Positions 32,281 through 42,632 of a stretch of 64,000 nucleotides of DNA are shown in pieces. Under the pieces are notes generated by a model. That model made no database searches and was not told where the DNA came from. It was given only the letters and a program-made list of their open reading frames with translations. The number at the start of each line of letters is the position of its first letter. The first letter of the stretch is position 1. The stretch comes from Aphanomyces cochlioides (taxonomy: Eukaryota > Oomycota > Saprolegniomycetes > Saprolegniales > Verrucalvaceae), in contig JAHQRK010000029.1 of the NCBI GenBank assembly GCA_019828595.1, positions 310,001-374,000 of the forward strand. Reading direction: 5' to 3'. The position numbers were made by a program, and so were the translations under genes.

Positions 32281-32690
32281 TGAAGTCATCGTGCGTGTCG
32301 GTCGAGAGTTATCTCATACCGACAAGCTGAGAATCATCAAGGACCTTTAAGTCTCGATGCGAAATGGCAAACTGCCCCATTGCGCCATCTGCAACACTGC
32401 AATACAGCTCAACCTGCACCATAACACGGTTTCCAAAGTTTGGAAGGGCTTCAAGGCTTCAGTTTCCTGGCGAGCATGGCTTTTGGCGTTAAGCGTCGGA
32501 CATGCGAGCCGAGGCCACTATCGAGACCTTCGGCCTGAAAATTCGATTTGTCTTCAATATGGGTGTTGACCTTGACGAAAAGTGGTTCAACATTGACAAA
32601 GATCTCAGGAAAGTATACCTGCCAAGGGACATGCATTCTGTTCTTCAAGCAACTCCTACTGAGGAATATCGATCTTTGCAATTCTAACTT
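32281..32690 (+). pseudogene. Tc1/mariner transposase fragment
   Basis: Translation near 32300 gives L-S-H-T-D-K-L-R-I-I-K-D-L, then G-K-L-P-H and N-L-H-H-N-T-V-S-K-V-W-K, the helix-turn-helix of oomycete Tc1/mariner transposases. A stop (TAA near 32348) and frame changes follow. At 32550-32610 G-V-D-L-D-E-K-W-F-N-I-D-K matches the D-E-K-W-F block around the first catalytic Asp. The intervening region and the rest of the catalytic domain are missing. A short dead remnant. Confidence 0.65.
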
Positions 32691-33364
32691 AGATTGCAGA
32701 CGAGGAGCACCATACTATATCGCTTTTCCAGAAGTCGTTTTATATAGCTTTGACTTTCGAATTGGACAGACTGCGCAAGAGTGGGGTCGTGTATCAGTTC
32801 GCTTTGACTTTCGAGCTCGACTGGCCATACAAAAATGGTATCGTTCATTATTTTAGGGATCTTTTGGATTTTACCCATCGCTAATGCGGAAGCATCTTGT
32901 TAGATGTCGACTACGGTGTAGTAGGCTCTCCAGGACACTCTTTATTACTATCGGTGACCCGCTTGTGTCCATACAGGAGCCAGAATTCGCGCAGTGCTTA
33001 TTCGATGCTTACAGTATGACAACAGGGCACCCTTGGCTGGTTACACGCGGTGTTTACACTTCAGCACCTGAAGTTGTTCATCAAGCTGTATTGAACCAAA
33101 ATATAGCGATATTGCATCGGGATACACGAGATGATATTTCTATAGCTGTCGAATTATAAAAATTAATAATCTTGGCATTGAATACTTTGTACACGTTTCC
33201 ACGCTATACGGGACCCAGTAGTGTGATATTCATTTTTGGAGGTAGATGAGCTTGAGTGCACTGTACGATGGAGATACGAATCTATTTTTAGATTATGTGT
33301 GTCTAATGATAGACACAAACCTGCACGCTGATCAGTTCTGGTCACGGAAGCAAACGCAACTACA
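32691..33364. other. No recognisable gene
   Basis: 'gctttgactttcga' is repeated at 32747 and 32801. A 91-codon plus frame (32884-33159) has no recognised domain. Confidence 0.35.
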
Positions 33365-34265
33365 ATGAATGTTCCGTCTGACGACCATGCTCCAGACACT
33401 ACATTCACCTTACCTTGTCACCCCGTCGATGTCTTTTCTACTCCTGAAGAAGCCTTAAGTTCAATTAATTGCTTTGCCCGACAGCATGGTTACGCTGTAG
33501 TTATTCAACATACATATTATGACAAAGACAAGCAGCGTCGCCGATTAAAGCTTGCCTGTGACCGGCATGGTGTAAAAAGACAAAAATGCCCACGTCCTAA
33601 CGCTAAACGTCGTTTAGACACGTCGTCTCGTCGATATGGATACCCAATGGCTCTAAATGTTGTCCGAGTACTTGATACCTCACAATGGAAAATTGACTAT
33701 CGTGGACTTGAAACAACTCACAACCATCCCCCAACGTCAGCTCCCTCTTCCCACCCAGTACATCGTAGGACCGACCGTGATTCATTTGTTATTGGCACAA
33801 TTAAAACAGATGGTGAAATTGGAGTTCGAGCGGATCAAACTCTTGCACGACTTTTGGTTGAACGTCCAGCATTGAGCATCACTGCGAGAGACATCTATAA
33901 CGAGCGTCAACGGAGTTTGCTAGTTGAATTGAAAGGGCGCTCTCGCATTGACCATCTTTTACACCTCTTAAACAGCGCTGAATACACCAGTGCTTTCCAA
34001 CAAGACGATCATGGCCACATTACACATCTGTTCTTTGCTTTCAATGAAAATCTAGAGATCTCTTCCAAAAATTGCGATGTCATAATCATGGATTGCACGT
34101 ACAAGACGAACGGCTTTGGCATGCCCCTACTGAATATTATTGGTGTCTCTGGCTCAAATACAACTTTGCACTTAGCTCAAGCCTTCTTACGAGGCGAAAC
34201 TGAGGTGGATTATCAGTGGACGTTGTCTCAACTCGACAACCGAACCCACTCCTCCAATCTAATAA
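33365..34265 (+). pseudogene. N-terminal half of a MULE/FAR1-type transposase
   Basis: The ATG at 33365 opens a frame with a FAR1-like N-terminal domain: A-L-S-S-I-N-C-F-A-R-Q-H-G-Y-A-V-V, L-K-L-A-C-D-R-H-G, a Cys/basic patch and T-T-H-N-H-P-P. From about residue 240 the MULE core begins: C-D-V-I-I-M-D-C-T-Y-K-T-N (first catalytic Asp), P-L-L-N-I-I-G-V-S-G and Y-Q-W-T-L-S-Q-L. The MULE sequence ends at 34262-34265, where Harbinger-3 begins. The rest of the MULE (second and third catalytic residues, SWIM finger) is absent, so it cannot be active. The frame runs on without a stop into Harbinger-3, making one 649-codon ORF (33365-35314). Confidence 0.8.
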
Positions 34266-34498
34266 GGGCCTCTTTCGAGTACCGTCGTGTTTTGTGGCCC
34301 AAATACGATACCAAACAGAGCCATCGTTACTTGATCGCTGGTTGGTCGGTGCTACGTCGTGCTTGGTCAGCTCTATATGATTGGTCAAATACACGCGTAA
34401 TTTTTCTGTCGTCATTAGCGTTTCTGGCTTTTCTTCGCTTTCATTGGCTGAGCTTGGAAAGGCCATCTCCAAACATTCATCGATTTCAGTCGGGCACG

Positions 34499-35314
34499 AT
34501 GTCTCTCAAGTCAAAAGCGAAGCGCCTCACAAGGAAGGAGCTTGAAAGCCGACTCGCGCAGTACGAGTCAACAGCAGTCAATCAAGCGACGTCAAACACA
34601 AGCTGCGTCAAGCAGGAAGATATCATTCCAGAGAAGAAAGTCGTGTGGACAGAAGACATGGTTCGAATTCTTCTTGAATTATGGCTTCATCGTTATGCTG
34701 CAGCATTTCAGGCCACCCAGAGCAACCAACAACTGTCTGTGTTGTGGAAAAAGATTGCACTAAGTCTAAATCTCGCCTGTTCGGCCACTATTCCGGCACA
34801 GTCTGCAAAGTCAAAGTATCACAGCTTGAAAGCGGAATACACAAAAATTCACATACAAGAGCAGAGTACAGGCAACAATGTTGACGAGGTAATTATATAT
34901 CCCACATACTGGCCGCACTTGGTTGAGTTTCTTGGTGACAAGAACGGATTGGGACATAAGGAGTTTGGCTCAAGCACTGACCTTGATGAAACAATTGGCG
35001 ATGAAACTGTTGACATTATTGAACAAACAAATACCAAACGACTCAAGTCAGAAGAAACTACATCGAAGCGAGGACGTCGTGTAAGCCAAACGTCAGTTGC
35101 TGATGGTCTTGCAGCACTGGGGCAGACTTTGGCTAAAGGATTAGTCGATGCTGCGATTGCGACACCAACGCAACAGGATGAAAAATTGGATGTAATTTTG
35201 AACGCTTTTCAAGAGTCCAAACGAGTTCAAGACGCGCTGCTGGAAAATATCTCAACAAGTAATGCAATTCAAGCAGAGCTTCTCGCCTTTCTCAAGCAAA
35301 ATAGCGGCAAGTAA
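34499..35314 (+). CDS. Harbinger-3 Myb/SANT-like protein (271 aa)
   Basis: The ATG at 34499 is the natural start (M-S-L-K-S-K-A-K-R-L), although the frame is open upstream into a MULE fragment. The Myb/SANT-like domain is K-V-V-W-T-E-D-M-V-R-I-L-L-E-L-W, then L-W-K-K-I-A and A-K-S-K-Y-H-S-L-K-A-E-Y-T-K-I, then Y-P-T-Y-W-P-H-L. It resembles the Harbinger-1 protein in the order of these blocks. The C-terminal third has a basic patch (K-R-G-R-R), V-A-D-G-L-A-A-L-G-Q-T-L and a helical tail. Intact. Its own transposase is broken, so it could act only in trans. Confidence 0.8.
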   Translation: MSLKSKAKRLTRKELESRLAQYESTAVNQATSNTSCVKQEDIIPEKKVVWTEDMVRILLELWLHRYAAAFQATQSNQQLSVLWKKIALSLNLACSATIPAQSAKSKYHSLKAEYTKIHIQEQSTGNNVDEVIIYPTYWPHLVEFLGDKNGLGHKEFGSSTDLDETIGDETVDIIEQTNTKRLKSEETTSKRGRRVSQTSVADGLAALGQTLAKGLVDAAIATPTQQDEKLDVILNAFQESKRVQDALLENISTSNAIQAELLAFLKQNSGK

Positions 35315-35331
35315 ACGATAATGTATTTTGC

Positions 35332-36644
35332 TTACGAGATGTATTCATATATGAAATCGCTTAGAATATCGTGAGCCGCTTTTGCATCGTCTCCGTCAAT
35401 CAGATTCAATGTATTTGGAAGCGATATGTCACCGCCAATGTGCATCCAGTCTTGCAAGAGTACATCGTCGTCATCAATGTTGTATGTTGGATCAAAATCA
35501 ATGATCCAGTTGTGCAATATGATAGTTGCTTGAATAAGGCGTGCCATCTCTAGACGACAACATTTGAATAAATTATGATGTATATGAAATTCCTTCTCAA
35601 ACCTTCAGGAGTGTGATGCTCTAAGGGAGACTTGAATATTCTAAACTTGTTCTTCCAAAGACCAAAGGCACGCTCCACTGCTGAACGTGTGCGGCTGTGC
35701 ACGTCATTGAAATGTGATTCCTTCGATGGCATCCTAAAACGAATTTCGTATGGAGTCATAATGTGCTTGAAAAGATTGTAGCCTGCGTCGGCCAAGAAGT
35801 AGCATCCCATTGGTATCATCTACCCATAAAGCTTTGTGAGCAGGCACATGATAACGACTACCTTATGCACTTTCAGCCCAAATTGTGACCTGTGGAAAAG
35901 GCTTTTATCATTTTGAGAACTAGAGCGAATAGAAAAGGACATAAAGCGTAATCGATGATCCACAACTCCTATTTATTTGCTTCATTAGAGCAGTGAACAA
36001 GACGCAGTCTGTACCTTGCACATTAAATGCTGGGAAGCCCTTTCGACAGTACCATCCCTCATGATCTTCAAAACGCTTGATATGTATCAAGCTCCCGTCG
36101 ATTACACCGACCACATTTGGAATGCCTCCCATTTGCTCGAAGCCACGAGCAACTTCAAACCAGGCAGCAGAAGACTTCGGCAAACAAACTGAGTCATTCA
36201 AATAGGTCATGATCACTGCAACAACTTCGGCAACATAAAAGTATGCACGCGTCGAGCTCATCTCAAAGACTTGTCCTGACGCCGCATAACCATCAACATG
36301 CGTGATATAGTGCAAAGTGACGGCTACTCTGTCTTTAATACAGAATACAGTGTTGCGGTGCAATGGTCCATGCACGTGATGCCATCGTGCTTCGACTTTA
36401 GAGACAACTTGACAAACACGAGTTTGCTACAGCGCAGGTTTCGCACATACCAGCTATCCGTCGATGTAGAGGCTTGGACACGAGCCCACGTATCCGAACG
36501 TAGCGAGTATGTTGTTTGACGAGACCTTCGTGCTTCACGACATTCGAGCAGTACACTCGCTGGCGACAGTGCGGCAGCTACCACCACCACATTTTGTCCG
36601 AGCATGGGTCGTGGATAGTCTCGTTGCTCAAAACTGGTCGGCAA
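35332..36644 (-). pseudogene. Harbinger-3 DDE transposase, frameshifted
   Basis: Pieces in order on the minus strand: N-terminal region (36644-36324), then V-A-V-T-L-H-Y and V-V-G-V-I-D-G-S-L-I with the first Asp (36375-35990). A donor at F-N-V-Q-G is followed by a poorly readable stretch (about 35980-35820) holding H-K-A-L-W-V-D-D; a one-base shift then leads to G-C-Y-F-L-A-D-A-G-Y (35819 on). S-A-V-E-R-A-F-G-L-W-K-N-K-F carries the Glu. A clean 53-nt intron (35550-35602) joins T-P-E-E-M-A-R-L-I. The last exon (35547-35332) ends in an acidic tail. Several frame changes make it inactive. Confidence 0.78.
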
Positions 36645-36744
36645 TCTCTATTTGGAAGTCACTTTTATCCAAATAACGATCCAAACATGACTCGGAGACT
36701 TCTGATTGGCTGCGTCGTAATTTGCGACTTACTCGAAAGACGAT

Positions 36745-36995
36745 TTCATTCTAAATTGTGAGAGGGGTCTCAAATGTATCGATTTTTCAAATCGATCTGC
36801 AAATCGATCAGCCAATCAGAATCGAATATTTACCAAGTTCACGCAAAACACACCTACACACACGTTAATTTTATTTGGCCAATTTACCGTACTTTTCATT
36901 TATACTTGACTTCAGTATGATGGAATCGATTTGGAAATGAACTCAATTTTGGTAGAAAAATACAAATTTGGGTGAAAAAGACAATACAACAAAAA
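36745..36995 (+). repeat. Dispersed repeat R1
   Basis: ATGTATCGATTTTTCAAATC, CAGCCAATCAGAATCGAATA, CACGCAAAACACACC, ACTTGACTTCAGTATG and AAAAATACAAATTTGG in order, as in the copies at 56520 and 62966. It abuts the truncated end of Harbinger-3. Non-coding. Confidence 0.75.
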
Positions 36996-37696
36996 ATCTT
37001 TTACCCAGGTTATGTAGTTATAAGGGGACACTGCACTAATTATGACCATTATTTGCACATTTAATATATCACTACAAACTGTTAATATGACTTAAAAGGT
37101 TTGATATTTTGTTCCACTCTCAATACATATTCTGTGTCATTTTTTAGTTTCTCCATCGTTCCAAATTCTCCAATCATCAAAAAGAAGCTCAAAGTCCTAT
37201 GATGAAGCTGGAGCTCATGCAACGGGAACGAGGACCAACTCGATGGCAGCAACCGAAGGTATGAATCAAATGAGGATGTGGACAATGTCTGAGATCATTT
37301 ATAGTTAAATTGTATCCCAAATCACTGGCAGTGTTTCTTTCAAGGAAGACCCCCTTTGAACAATTTGGCTTGCCATTTCTTCGTGGCAGGACTCTTGATG
37401 ACTTGCCTGACGCTGGGCTGTGCAAGTTGGCAAATGGTGATCCATCTTGAGTGAAGCGTGTCTTCCGCGAAGACATTATTGCAACGTTGAAACAGCACCA
37501 ACCGTTCAAGTACTGTATGCAGCGGAAGCAGTGACATTGAGATGGTCAACCATTCGTCACGATGATTAACCATTTCAATGTCGCTGCGTTCGCTGTATTG
37601 TCAGCCAAGACAGCAAAAGATTAGCACTTGTCAAATGGGATCGTGATTGCACTAGTCGTGGCCATGAATATCAATGTTGGTATTATGAAAGATTTA
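36996..37696. other. No recognisable gene
   Basis: Overlapping minus-strand frames between 37082 and 37573 show no domain I recognise. They may be the decayed 3' flank of the CENP-B-type element. Confidence 0.35.
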
Positions 37697-39821
37697 TCAA
37701 ACATTAACGATCTCTACGTAGTTTTGTCTTTCGTCATCAATGCAAAAGAAATCATCATTTGGCTGGAGCTCATCCATATCGAGTTCTCTCGAACTAGCAA
37801 GAGATTGAACAGCATCAGCGAGGCTCTCGTCGTTGTGGATTATTTCCATTTCATGATTCGACTGGGTAAGAGAGGGATTAATAATGCAACATTTGACAAA
37901 ACCACTGACAATAGTACTTCGTGGGATGGCTTCCCAGGCCTCGTTCACCCAATCAACTAGATCAAAGCGGCTTGGTGGGTCGAGAACATTTTCGATTGAA
38001 AACCTTTCGACGTTACTCTTTCGAGTAAGTAGTCAACCCAAAACTTTCTCATTTTTGACTTCAAAGGTTTCATCCATGAGACGTCAGCAGGTTGACATAT
38101 CCAAGTAAACGACGGCGGTATTTTCTCAACGACAATATCGAGCTCGGCAGCATAAGCAAGAACATCGTCTGTGAAATGACCACTAAAGTCATCCCAAAGT
38201 AATAAAATCTTTTTCAAATTCTTTCCTGAGCGGTAACCAAATGATACTTCAAGAATTGGAGAGAGAGGTGGCTGTTCCACCAACCAGAAGGATTACCATG
38301 GATCTGTGATGGATGGCGCTCATGCAATTGTTCAATTTCTTCCCAGAGGAGTTTTCCAAATCCATTTCGAGTCTCTAAATTTTCTTTCACAACCGCTTTA
38401 GTTTTCGAAAGTTTAGTCTTCATGACCAAAAACAGAGGATACTTCGTCCCGTTGGCATCGGCAAGCAGCATGGCAGTGATCCTGTCATTATCGTGCTTAC
38501 TACTTTTGAACCATACTGTTTTGGCTCCATGTTTGTCCCATGTTGTCTTTGGTAAATACTACTCCGTCCCATATCTTTTGTCCACAATTTTTTTCATTTG
38601 TGTACATTTTGCAGCTTTCTGAATTACTCGATCCTGATTAGCTTATATTTAAGCTCGTGATCTCCTCTTTCATTGGACAATATTTAAATTCGTTGATTTC
38701 TTCCAACGAAAATTTTATCGACACTGAAGTAGAGTGGGATACATGAGTGAAAAAGGGAAAGACTCGCTAGAGCTTCGTTTTGAAGCCGCCGTCTACATAT
38801 CTTTGTCGAGTTGTTAGCTATACTGTTTTGAATGGCATCGTCCTGGTTTCATTGCCCAGAAAGCATTATAGCAGCCAAAACTTCAACTAAAAGAAAATAT
38901 TTCAACCCATAAATGTAAGCCAAGGAGGGTCACTATGGAAGTCAGATTGGGTATGAGGTATCAAAACAATGATATTAAGAGATTTAATGCATCAAATGTC
39001 TAATATACAAAGCCTGGAGCTTATGAAATGAGTTTATCTTCCCACCATTTATAGATAAACTCTTAATATTTATGGGAGAATACTCTATACTTCAATATTT
39101 TTCAATACAAAAATCAAGTGTAATAATCAGAAGGACAAAAGATGCGGGACGGAGTAGTACTCGTAATTAATTCCAGTTTGGTCTGCATTAAAGATGTCTT
39201 CAATTCCATTTTCCATAATTACACCACGAATATGATCACTGAACTCCTTCAATTTTTGCTGCCCTTCTGCAAAATTCATTTGACCTGAACGGGTTTTGGC
39301 ACGTTTAGCAAATTGCCACCGTTTTGAAAATCCACGAAGCCATGATGGGCTGGTCAAAAATTGTTGTGCACTAAGGCCAATTTCAATTGCAACTGACTTG
39401 GCCTTGTTAGCCACAAGAATGGAGCTGACAGGAATTCCCTCTTGTCTCAGTTCTCCTATTCACAAGGCAATATTTCGCTCGGCATCAACGGGTAGAGTGG
39501 TACCAAGTCCTAGCTGTCGTGAGCACAATTTATTTCGTGTTGCGGGGTTCATTGCTTCCTTCATAATGTGGTCTCGACGAGAGACCCAATCATAATTTTT
39601 TTACGAGCCGTTTCGCGACGAACGTTTGCACTAGAGTTGAAAAACTTGTCGAGGGTGGATTGCATCCCGTGCTCCTGGAACCAGTCAATGATAACAAGGT
39701 TCTTAGTGTAGCTGAAGTAAACTTGCTGGTACTGAGGCTGGGATTCACTCTGTTGTTCTTCACTACTGGACGCCCAGTCGCCCGACGGTGGGCTCGTGGT
39801 TCCTGTTGCGTGCAGTCCATT
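37697..39821 (-). pseudogene. CENP-B/pogo-type transposase split by a Stowaway-like MITE
   Basis: Starts near the ATG at 39821. An HTH-type region (D-W-F-Q-E-H-G-M-Q-S-T-L-D-K-F) precedes a frame change at a T-run near 39598. Next is a CENP-B-type domain (S-P-S-W-L-R-G-F-S-K-R-W) and I-F-N-A-D-Q-T-G-I-N-Y-E-Y, with the first Asp. The MITE (38559-39157) splits the codons here; removing it and one TA joins Y-E-Y to L-P-K-T-T-W in frame. L-L-L-W-D-D-F-S-G-H-F holds the second Asp and C-Q-P-A-D-V-S-W-M-K-P-L the third. The C-terminus has V-N-E-A-W-E-A-I-P. At least two more frameshifts (near 38280 and 37950) make it dead. TIRs were not found. Confidence 0.82.
38559..39157. mobile_element. Stowaway-like MITE, copy 2
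   Basis: CTACTCCGTCCCATATCTT at 38559 is inverted at the right end (to 39157). TA lies on both sides (38557-38558, 39158-39159). It is the same family as 5781-6375 in the opposite orientation. Excision restores the transposase reading frame, which fixes the TIR end as CTACTCC rather than CTCC. Confidence 0.92.
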
Positions 39822-39993
39822 TTAAACTCTCGCTCAAGGCAATTTAGGTAGAAATTAGAGAATATTCGGAGCATCGTTGAGTTTCAATTTCATTTGAACT
39901 TCAGATTCGAGTAATCTGATTGGAAACTGAAATTCCACGTCAGTCGCACCGAAGTTCAAATTTGAGGAAACTGGGCTGTTTGCTCAACTGGGT

Positions 39994-41222
39994 TTGAGTG
40001 TTCGTTTGGGTGTTTTCCGGATTTTGCACTTCGGAATTTGCATTGTGTACATCGCTCCACCTCTTGGCCGCGCACAAGCAATCGACTTCGTGTGCAAACT
40101 GTACCCTGCGTGTCGTGGGAACAAGCAACGCTTCAAGAAAATCTTGAAGTATGTCGTCGTCAACAATCTTTTGCGCTTGAAACATCCGCTGCCGATCATT
40201 GACCAAACGAACAGCTTCCGCGAAATGCTCGATGATGCAACAGCAGTGGAGCGCTATAGATTCACAGTCTCGCAGCTTCGTTGGCTGGCTCATCGACTCC
40301 TTCCGGGGACGCGTGTTGTGACAGAATCAGGTGATAATGTGTCTAATGTGGAGGCGGCAGCTATTGTCTGCAGAGTCTCTCTGAGCCCAGCAAATTATTT
40401 ACCGTTGCGAACGAGTTTGGTCGTTCAATGTCTGCAACGAGCCGTATATTCATGCACACAATACGATTGCTTTATGACAAATATGCGTCCTTGATCATGA
40501 TCAACCAAAGACTTGTCCAAGAACGCATGGAAACATATTGCCTGGCGGTCAAGGAGAAAGGAACAAAGCTTGATTGTTGCTGGGGATTCATTGACGGTAT
40601 TTTTGAAGTATAGCACGATAATTCATTGAATGTTAGGAACAAAGCTATACATATCGCGACCTTCAGCGCGCAAAAACAAGAGCAACAGTGGCGAAAATCT
40701 CCAGCGATCAGTCTACAATGGTCACCCCAGGAGACATTGCCTCAATTTTCAGGTTGTTACTTCACCCGATGGCATTGTTGTGAGCATGTTTGGACCTGTT
40801 GAAGGCCGCCGCCACGACTCAACTATGCTTGTGATGTCAGGACTGCTAAATGTGTTTGATAGCAGCCCACTGTACAAGGGAAAGGTCATCTACGGAGACC
40901 CTGCGTACTCATCTCCGAGTACATCATGTCGCCATTCTCTTCAGTTGGTGCAACTAAGCAACAGAGGCGTTTCAATGTCCGAATGAGCTCTGTTAGAGAA
41001 TCTGTTGAATGGTCGTTTTGCCGTCTGAAGATTTTGTGGTCATTCTTGAATCATGACAAGAAAATCAAAGCCCGTAAGGCACCAGTAGGAAAAGTATTCC
41101 TCATTGCAACGTTGCTTACAAACTGCCATTGTTGTCTGCAACCGAATGGGAACCAAATCAGCATGTACTTCGACGTCAAGCCGCCTTCTTTGGACGAATA
41201 TTTGCAGCTTCATGATGAATAA
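39994..41222 (+). pseudogene. Harbinger-4 DDE transposase, two frameshifts
   Basis: The N-terminal part (39994-40390) reads R-F-K-K-I-L-K-Y and R-Y-R-F-T-V-S-Q-L-R-W-L. The frame shifts near 40390, then F-G-R-S-M-S-A-T and C-W-G-F-I-D-G carry the first Asp. A 40-nt GT-AG intron (40597-40636) joins D-G-T-K-L-Y-I-S-R-P in phase. N-G-H-P-R-R-H-C-L-N-F-Q-V-V, F-G-P-V-E-G-R-R-H-D-S-T-M (second Asp) and I-Y-G-D-P-A-Y follow. A second shift near 40917 leads to S-V-E-W-S-F-C-R-L-K with the Glu. The G-P-x-E-G-R-R-H-D signature marks a DDE_Tnp_4 subfamily different from the other elements here. Inactive as it stands. Confidence 0.82.
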
Positions 41223-41310
41223 TGCTTTCGTAATTTTAATACGAATTATTTTAATTTGAATTAAATTTTAATTTGAAATATATTATAGACGATATCAGAA
41301 TATTAAAATA

Positions 41311-42137
41311 TTAACCTTCTGATTGCGGTCGCTTATTTATCATTTCGGCCATGATGGACATCGAGCGCAGCATAAAGTCTTGAAAGCGTTTCTCTCGATC
41401 ATCGTCTTGAGCAATTCGCCGTACCTCGCGCTCGCTGCAATTTCATTTTGCTTCGACACGAACGACAGTACTGTTGACATCAAAGCTGTGTCTGAGCTTG
41501 ATGTCGTGTGGAACGCCTCCTCCACAATTCTTGTCAATGCATCGTCACGTCTTTCCGCCGCGCTCTTCTTTGCAACTCGACGCTTCTTCTGAAGCGGTTC
41601 GGGTTCGCTATCGTTCGAGTCGTCTGAAGCATGATCCACTGACGAGCTCTCACTTAAGGCATCCATTGCCATTTGACGCATCACAATTCCAGACTTTTCA
41701 ATCGCCTTGGCGGAGTTCTTAGCGTTGTCGCGCTTCGCAGTTGTTTGTTCTTCATAGTCTAGAATTCGAGTGACGAGATCCTGTATAATGATATCACGCT
41801 CGTCGTAGTCTTCACTGGTTCCAGACTTTCGAGATGATTTCTTTGAATTTGACGTGTGTTCTCGTCGGAGACGCGCCCAACGCGACCTACATCCAGGACC
41901 GTCTTTGTTCAATCGACAAGCAGGATCATTTGACAGTTTTTCAGCAACTTCGGCCCATTTTAGCATCATACTGCCAGGGGATAGCCATGGTTGCACAACA
42001 TTGATGTATTGACACAATATAATGTCGTCATGCGCTGAGAACTGCGTGGTAGCAGGAGTTGAGAGGGGGAAGTTGGCCATCGTTTGTGCGACAGAGTCGT
42101 TCTCATCGTCACTAGCGACGAGCTCTGTGCTGGACAT
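41311..42137 (-). pseudogene. Harbinger-4 Myb/SANT-like protein, one late frameshift
   Basis: Starts at the ATG at 42137. After an acidic N-terminus the domain reads D-I-I-L-C-Q-Y-I-N-V-V-Q-P-W, K-W-A-E-V-A-E-K-L and G-C-R-S-R-W-A-R-L-R-R-E-H. A Ser-rich linker, a helical segment, a nuclear-type basic patch (K-K-R-R-V-A-K-K) and a C-terminal helix follow. Near 41435 a one-base shift moves the natural ending to another frame: R-R-I-A-Q-D-D-D-R-E-K-R-F-Q-D-F-M-L, ending at 41311. The uncorrected frame ends at 41340. Most of the protein would still be made, so partial function is possible. Confidence 0.72.
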
Positions 42138-42157
42138 TAGGGCTAGGCATCCATGCC

Positions 42158-42405
42158 TGATAAACAGGAACGTTAGCCGGATTTTTTTTCCACGTTTTTT
42201 TCAATATCTCAGGAATCATTTTTTTGTTTTTCTTGAAAATTGGTCTCAAACAGGAACGGACTTTTTTAGGCGTGAATGAATCACGTCTGGAAAAAGTCGT
42301 TCCTGTTTGAGTTTTTCCGGAAAACATGAACGTGGCATGAACGACCTTATTATCCGGAAATTTTGTCAATTGGCCAATCAAAAGCCGGCATTCGTTCCTG
42401 CTCGT
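42158..42405. mobile_element. Small MITE with an internal hairpin in Harbinger-4
   Basis: AAACAGGAACGTTAGCCGG near 42162 pairs imperfectly with GCCGGCATTCGTTCCTG near 42381. Inside lies a strong hairpin (42245-42311) built on the same CAAACAGGAACG word. Non-coding, TSD not resolved. Confidence 0.5.
42245..42311. ncRNA. 67-nt near-perfect hairpin
   Basis: CTCAAACAGGAACGGACTTT (42245 on) pairs with AAAAGTCGTTCCTGTTTGAG (to 42311). The loop CGTGAATGAATCACG is itself palindromic. It could be a small-RNA precursor or a foldback core. Transcription is unknown. Confidence 0.35.
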
Positions 42406-42632
42406 GAACGAAATTGTTCAGCGACCACGCCCTTAAGGCTCAGGCGCTTCGGAAGACAGACAATTGAGATTTCAGTGGTGGCAAAAGCTTTATTATCCGT
42501 ACAGCGATTCGTAACTCAAACTGAAGTTCAAATGGCATCGAAATTCTTCGTTTTCTTCATTTGAAGTTCAATTCCTAAAGTTCAAAATTTGGCTCAAATT
42601 GAAATTCAACAGCGCTCCGAATACTCTCTATT

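Larger units (their letters stand above)
34266..36741. mobile_element. PIF/Harbinger element 3, right end truncated
   Basis: The left TIR is GGGCCTCTTTCGAGTA at 34266, preceded by TAA (34263-34265). The inverse TACTCGAAAGA is found at 36731-36741 but the last five bases and the TAA are replaced by a dispersed-repeat sequence, so the right end is cut. It holds a Myb/SANT-like gene (plus) and a transposase (minus), tail-to-tail with 17 bp between stops. Confidence 0.85.
39857..42629. mobile_element. PIF/Harbinger-like element 4
   Basis: TIR AGAGAATATTCGGAGC at 39857 is inverted at 42614-42629 with one mismatch, and similarity continues further inward (GTTGA-TTTCAATTT). ATT lies on both sides (39854-39856, 42630-42632). 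It holds a transposase (plus) and a Myb/SANT-like gene (minus), tail-to-tail with 88 bp between stops, plus a small MITE near the right end. GAAGTTCAAAT repeats occur subterminally at both ends. Confidence 0.85.

Noticed and set aside
33365..34265. A functional host FAR1-like transcription regulator
   Set aside because: The MULE catalytic core starts but is cut by Harbinger-3, and the rest of the protein is absent; a fragment is the simpler reading.
37082..37573. Minus-strand frames downstream of the CENP-B-type transposase as extra exons
   Set aside because: No similarity to pogo-type C-termini and no clear splice sites; the readable transposase ends at 37697.
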